64,000 nucleotides of DNA, from the NCBI RefSeq assembly GCF_000208745.1, contig NC_030854.1, forward strand, positions 29,967,462-30,031,461, read 5' to 3'. Positions 59,401 to 64,000 of the stretch are shown here, piece after piece. The notes beneath the pieces were generated by a model. It saw only the letters and a program-made list of their open reading frames with translations, was not told the origin of the DNA and did no database searches. The translations under genes were made by a program, and so were the position numbers. Numbering within the stretch: position 1 is the first letter of the stretch; every line of letters begins with the position of its first letter. This stretch comes from Theobroma cacao (taxonomy: Eukaryota > Streptophyta > Magnoliopsida > Malvales > Malvaceae).

Positions 59401-62045
59401 TATGGAATAATGTTTATTAGTTTAGGTCTGAACCATGGAGCTAAAGAAAGTTGGAGATAAACTCTGAAGCTCTTTGATATTTGAAATGCCTTTTAATTTG
59501 CATATTGGAACGTGGACAGGAATTAGATCATAAATGTGTTTATTAAGGTTACTGTCCTAAAATCATATTTGGTATAAAGGCTGTTAGGACAGCTTATGTA
59601 AGATATTGGAAAAAAGTCCTGTTCACTCATAAAAATCAATGCCGCTGCAGCTTGCAGTATTGTTAGGGTTAGGAGTATGGAATCAGTGCTCATTCATGCA
59701 TTATTTTATAGAAAAAAAATCTGGTTAAGTACTTTCTTTGGATTAATGTTGGCTGTGGCTTTTGTTGCTAAAGAATTCGGTGGCTGTGGCCCTGCTAAGG
59801 TTTATAGTGCTTTGGATGCAGAGATAATGGGAAACTAAGGAGAGGGAGAAGAGAATATCAACTTAGATGCTCAGTTAATACAGTCTAGTTCTTGTCTGTG
59901 CCTATGTATTTTGTCAAAAATACTCTGTCTAGGAGAGAAAGTCTCTGTATTATATTCATAACTATCAAATTTTAAGATGGAATTGTCTTCTCAACCTTCA
60001 CCTCCTAGAGAATTGGCTTTGTGAAATATTTATCAACATATAAATTTATGAATTATAAAATTGACCTTACTACCTAATACTATTCAAAATAACCCATTTA
60101 GATATGTTGAAGACACAGTAAATTTTCTTTTAGGCTCAAGTTGTCATTGTTAGATTGTCTATGCTACATCTCGGAAGGCATGGGATTCACCTTGGCCTAA
60201 TGTTTATGTTGGAACTTCATGTTTTGGTGAATGATTTTACATTGGTTGCTTCAAAATGATGTCAGAGGCAGCTGCTATACCTGACGCCTCCTGTCTGTAG
60301 CCTCCCCGTTTAACTATGTGGCCAGCCTAATCAATTATAACTTTGGTTTTTCCCTAGCCTGGCTTTGATCTGGTCTCAGAGTGTCTATACAAAACTGTAC
60401 GCCATATAGCCCTTAACTGAACAGTAGAGAAAGAGATTTCATGTTGCCAGGCCCTACTAATCCGGGATTATGGCTTGGTTGAGTTGAGTTATCTCACATT
60501 ATAAGGGATTTGGGCTTCACCTTAATACAAACATATAAGCTAGGCCAGTCAAAAATGGCTAGTTAGTTTCATATTGAATGCTTTAATAATCACGAAAATG
60601 GTAACCTTGGAAATATTCAAAAATATCCAAGATGAGTATGTGGAATGATTGATGAAAAACTGAGAGATGAATATAGAGTGGAATTGATGGTCAATAATTC
60701 CTGAGTGCAATCTTTTTTGGTATATAAAGAGACTTTTAGACAAAATTGTAGATAAATGATAACAACAAGAGAGACTTTTTGCGCTAAATGGGTGATGAAA
60801 TTTGGAAGTACCTCAGAAGTTGAAATTATGTTAAAAGCTTTTTTGTATCCTCAGTAATGCTTTATGGTATGAAGTGTTGTGTAGGTGGAGAATATGAGTA
60901 TGAAAAGAGTGTGATCCAAATGGGAATATTGAAATGGATGTATGTTAAGATGCCAAAAAGAAAGAAAAAGATTGAAGGAGAATGACTTCATTTATTTATT
61001 TTTTAAAATTAAAGTTGACATAATCTTTAGATAAACTGGGAAAAAAGGATGCTTAGTGAATTTGGTCATATGCAGCATCAATATAGATGCAATTGGATGA
61101 AAAATGATTTTTAATAGAAGTTGCAAAAAAGAGTGAAAAAGATTATGTTAAGTGTCGGACAAGAGTATGCTTTAAAATAGGCAGAATGGAAGGAAAAGAT
61201 TCATGTAATTGACATCAAGAAGTTTGTTTTTAGGATCTGGTTAGGTTTTTCGAATGCTTAAGGCACAAAGTTCTAACTGAAACTTGAGGCAAGCTTGACT
61301 GAAACTTAAACCCTGCAATTCTGGTGATCATGGTATGATACTGTGCTGCAGGTTTCATTTAGATTGCCAGTTATGCTTCCTTGATTACACTCTAACCTTA
61401 ACGAGATCTGATATCTATTATCCTCTCAAAGCTAAAAAATGTTCCAAACTTTATTAATGAACATGTTGCAGTTTTAATAGTGGATGGCAGTGCTTAAATG
61501 AGGTTCATTGCAAACTGTTTCTTGTTATCTTTTGGTCTCAGTCATTAGGAAATATATGAGTAGCTATTGGCTTAAATTAGTTGGTTTATGGGTTATATGT
61601 TTGAGATTAAGCCAGTGAAAGGCATAGGGTTCTGATTAGTATTTTCTAGTGAGCACTCTCAATAACGAACCTGAAAGCTGCACTCGATTTGCTTGGGCAC
61701 CCAGTGATTATAGCCTCTGATTACAGCACTAGCAGACTGTAATATGTAATGCAGCCCTTAACTAAGACTGTTTTGTTGCATCCACAGTTTATGAAATTTT
61801 CGAACTGTCTGTTATGTGACTGACTGTAACTGCAAAATTGTAATTGTAATTTCTTTAGGCTGATCAATCTGGAACCATCGTTGAGATCCTTGTAGAAGAT
61901 GGCAAGTCAGTTAGCGTTGACATGGTGATTATTCTTGGCACAACCCTGATTTCACAATATATATATATATGTATATATCCTCGCTTTGTTGCCCTGATAG
62001 TCTTGTTTATCATCTTTACAGCCTCTGTTCGTGATTGAACCCTGA
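53445..62045 (+). CDS. BCCP: Biotin carboxyl carrier protein of plastid acetyl-CoA carboxylase
   Basis: Carries the biotin of the multisubunit plastid acetyl-CoA carboxylase, which makes malonyl-CoA for fatty-acid synthesis. Seven exons: 53445-53591, 58401-58454, 58548-58714, 58800-59109, 59224-59295, 61859-61924, 62022-62045 (840 bp, 279 aa, close to the family's usual 280). Residues 1 to about 75 look like a chloroplast transit peptide (MASSLSTTASASFSSVAKT, Ser/Thr-rich and free of acidic residues at the start). ATEESISEFLNQVSSLVKLV is the conserved pre-domain helix. A flexible Pro/Ala linker follows (about 145-195), then KCPMAGTFYRNPAPGEPPFVKVGD and the biotinylation motif EAMKLMNEIE with Lys244 (codon 59275-59277), 35 residues from the end, as in other biotin domains. 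Intron 1 (4.8 kb) and intron 5 (2.6 kb) carry repeats. The exon 1 donor is repeated three times. Confidence 0.96.
53579..53740 (+). repeat. 54-bp triplication spanning the BCCP exon 1 splice donor
   Basis: Copies 53579-53632, 53633-53686 and 53687-53740 each contain ACTCTTCTCCAAG|GTAACAA, then TACTCTAAATTCCCTCTC and TATTTTAA. Only the first copy follows coding sequence. Donor GT positions are 53592, 53646 and 53700. The copies differ at about two positions. Confidence 0.95.
54617..55112. mobile_element. hAT-like MITE in BCCP intron 1
   Basis: Ends TAGAGATGTCAATGGGTA (left) and its exact complement at the right end (TACCCATTGACATCTCTA). Length 496 bp. Flanking octamers TGAATGTG (54609-54616) and CGTATGTG (55113-55120) match at six of eight positions, consistent with an aged 8-bp hAT target duplication. 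The interior is AT-rich and non-coding. Confidence 0.8.
57411..57656 (+). repeat. Tandem duplication, about 124 bp, in BCCP intron 1
   Basis: Two copies (from about 57411 and 57535) share TTATTATT..TATTTAAATAAT, then AATAAACATGAGGTGGAATG, ACACCAG.GATGGTTATA and CAGTTCCT.TGTG.AATTATAG. They differ by scattered substitutions and a few-base indel. Confidence 0.85.
60745..61110 (+). mobile_element. LINE reverse-transcriptase C-terminal relic
   Basis: In BCCP intron 5 the plus strand gives VMLYGMKCCVGGEYEYEKSV then MGILKWMYVKMPKRKK, matching the RTE-like consensus (A)MLYG.ECW......VAEMRMLRWMCG.TR.D. Further on, LSEFGHMQHQYRC resembles LRWFGHVQRRP. It has frameshifts and stops. It is the same protein region as the relic in GFAT intron 4, here in sense orientation. 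Confidence 0.65.
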
Positions 62046-63281
62046 AACTGAGACTCTTGAGTAGGCAAAGCCAAACGATGGAGTAAAAATTAGGGAGGGC
62101 AGGCTGATTTTGTGTTTTCCTTGGTAATGTTGAGTTGCGGCTTTGGTTGTGATAGAATGTTTTGCTTGAGTTGGTGGAGATGCAAATGACTTGTTACCAT
62201 TATGAAATGTCTACTTTTGATTATTACTTCAGTTGGAAGTAGTTTTTTTTTTTTTTTTTCTCTTTCTTTCTTTCTTTCTTTTTTTCGCTTTTCCAAAATT
62301 TGGATTTCATTAATTAGACTAATAAATGAAGGGCGAGCGTCTTCTGTAGTCTGGTCTTGCTTATACATTTCTAGTTTTATACCCTGTATATTCTATAGAT
62401 GAGTGAGTTAATTTATAATATTTCATGCTCGAATTGGCTTAAGCAAAATTCTGATTCGGTGAACTTTGTAGAGGGGTTCTTGGATAAGGAGAGAGGAAGT
62501 GATGTAAATAAGTAAAATGATGTGTTGAAGGCAGCGAAGAGTAAGATTGGAATAATTTTTGAAGTCCAAAATGTTGTGGCAGGTTTAGTGTATAAGAGAA
62601 TTTGAGAGAGTATTTAAAGAAAGAGTTAAAAGAGTGAAAATGTATTTATTTTGACCAAGAAAACCTATTCAGCTCAAATGAGCTGTCAAGAGTAAATTTT
62701 AATATAAATAATGAGTCATTTTACAAAAAAAAAAAATTATTTACATAATAGATAATGATTACTGAAAAGAGTTTTATTGGACATAATAGATAACAATTAC
62801 TTGAACTCATTACGAGATCATTAAAGGAGTAACATTCACGTTTGTATCTTGATAAAAGATTAAGTGAAAAATCTTTTAATTATATCATATATTTGTTTTT
62901 TGTTTTTTTTATATTTTTTATAACCTTATAAATATTATAAAATAATTTTTAAAGAAACAATAAGTTAAAAAACAAAATCAAGCATTTACATTTGTTCCTC
63001 GCTTAAAATTCTACATGAAAAAGAGTTTTTCATGCATCACAAAATATAAAATTAAAATAATTTAATCTCGTCCATGTCTAGGCGAGACATGTTTTATTGC
63101 TTGTGCATGTTTTGCTAGTACAATCTTAAGAACTTGTGGGCTAAAAAACCCTTAAAATCAATGATTAATTTTACTTAATCGAAGGTAATTATATTTTTAT
63201 TAATTTAAAAAATTTATTTAATTTAAAATAAAAATTAAAAAAATTTATGANNNNNNNNNNNNNNNNNNNNNNNNNNTACTA

Positions 63282-63313
<32 letters not shown>

Positions 63314-63707
63314 CAGTGTATCTAAAGTATTAAGTCGTAAACATATGACTTGTAAATAATGCTACAAACAAAGTTTAGTATCCCACTTTTGACAGTGGCC
63401 TTTATTTTAACAGTGGCGCCTGCAATATATCCCAAATTGGCAATTACTTGGACAAGAGGATTCTCATTTTTTGACGCTATCAAACGCGTGTTCACGCTAC
63501 TAGTGGGCGCGTGGTTGGACATCTTCATCCAAACAGCAGACAAAATCCTAGCCCTTCTAAAAAAATCTGTTCTGGTTTCCTTCCTCTTTCCCTTTGCTTC
63601 AACCTTAAACCAATCGAAGCATCATCCATAAACCAAAAATCTCTGTCCAAAAAAATCGATTTGTTTTTCCTTTTTGGGGAAAAAGAGAGAGAAAAGAAGC
63701 CCCAAAC
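62046..63707. other. Intergenic, BCCP 3' flank and DUF538 promoter, with gap
   Basis: BCCP 3' UTR, a T/CTTT microsatellite (62232-62285), AT-rich DNA, a 26-N gap (63251-63276) beside a TA microsatellite, then about 400 bp of presumed promoter and leader for the DUF538 gene. The open frame at 63359-63631 shows no family signature. No other gene seen. Confidence 0.6.
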
Positions 63708-64000
63708 ATGGGATTTTCAATTTTCTCTCTCTTTCCCGCACTTTCCTTAACTTTCCTTTTCATTTCCCTTAGTTTTCCCACCGCCCAATCATCCCCTTCC
63801 TCAATCTACGACCACTTGGAACGCAACGGCCTCCCCATGGGTCTCCTTCCCAAGGGCATAACCGAATTTTCAATCGACCCCGAAACGCACCGTTTCCAAG
63901 TAAACCTAACCGAACCCTGCAACGCCAAATTCGAGAACCAGCTCCACTACGATTTCATCATCTCCGGAGTCTTATCTTTCGGGAAGATCGCGAATTTATC
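63708..64000 (+). CDS. DUF538 family secreted protein, 5' part
   Basis: The ATG at 63708 (context CCCAAACATGGG) starts a frame open to the window edge: 97 full codons. Residues 1 to about 27 form a signal peptide (MGFSIFSLFPALSLTFLFIS, then LSFPTAQS). IYDHLERNGLPMGLLPKGIT, then FQVNLTEPCNAKFENQLHYD, ISGVLSFGKI is the opening of a DUF538 domain, a plant-specific lipid-binding-like fold of unknown biochemical role, often stress-related. The family is usually 150-170 aa, so a little over half is visible. Confidence 0.88.
   Translation, partial: MGFSIFSLFPALSLTFLFISLSFPTAQSSPSSIYDHLERNGLPMGLLPKGITEFSIDPETHRFQVNLTEPCNAKFENQLHYDFIISGVLSFGKIANL

Noticed and set aside
63359..63631. 90-residue hydrophobic frame before the DUF538 gene
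   Set aside because: It lies where the promoter and leader should be and matches no family I know.

Overview
This is nuclear DNA from a flowering plant, most likely a eudicot of rosid type. The genes are split by AT-rich introns with GT-AG (occasionally GC-AG) borders. Product families include flavonol synthase, plastid biotin carboxyl carrier protein, a restorer-like PPR protein and a DUF538 protein, and the repeats are plant transposon families. I cannot name the species from sequence alone. Two N gaps (7415-7544 and 63251-63276) and one single N (52473) show it is part of an assembled scaffold.

Layout from left to right. 1-1676 is the 3' end of a flavonol synthase gene. 2585-6466 is a graveyard: a minus-strand relic of a full-size ABCG (PDR) transporter, a second copy of one of its ATP-binding exons in inverted orientation, and an isolated first exon of a cinnamoyl-CoA reductase. 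9560-22323 is a complete 11-exon glutamine:fructose-6-phosphate aminotransferase gene (694 aa), with a LINE relic and a Mutator-like MITE in intron 4. 22324-29760 is repeat-rich: a Copia LTR, primer-binding site and decayed gag, a Helitron 3' end, and a cluster of TATCGATA palindromes. 29761-39411 is a SMARCAL1/CHR18-type annealing-helicase gene whose 3' end has been triplicated in tandem. 40400-42280 is an intronless restorer-like PPR gene. 45408-48910 is a two-exon KRI1 ribosome-biogenesis gene. 51777-53030 is a Harbinger-like element just upstream of a complete seven-exon plastid BCCP gene (53445-62045, 279 aa). The window ends inside a DUF538 gene that starts at 63708.

The intact genes are unrelated housekeeping genes (amino-sugar synthesis, fork repair, organelle RNA metabolism, rRNA processing, fatty-acid synthesis) with no sign of being a cluster or operon. 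I found no wholly new system. The most interesting structures are: (1) a recent, nearly identical 266-bp triplication in the helicase gene that creates new in-frame exons, each with its own splice sites and a PCNA-box-like motif; (2) a 54-bp triplication that copies the exon 1 splice donor of BCCP; (3) a long gene-derived inverted repeat that could form a small-RNA hairpin; (4) a readable PPR code for the PPR gene. Exon borders were placed by eye from splice consensus, reading phase and remembered family sequence; no alignment or expression data were available.
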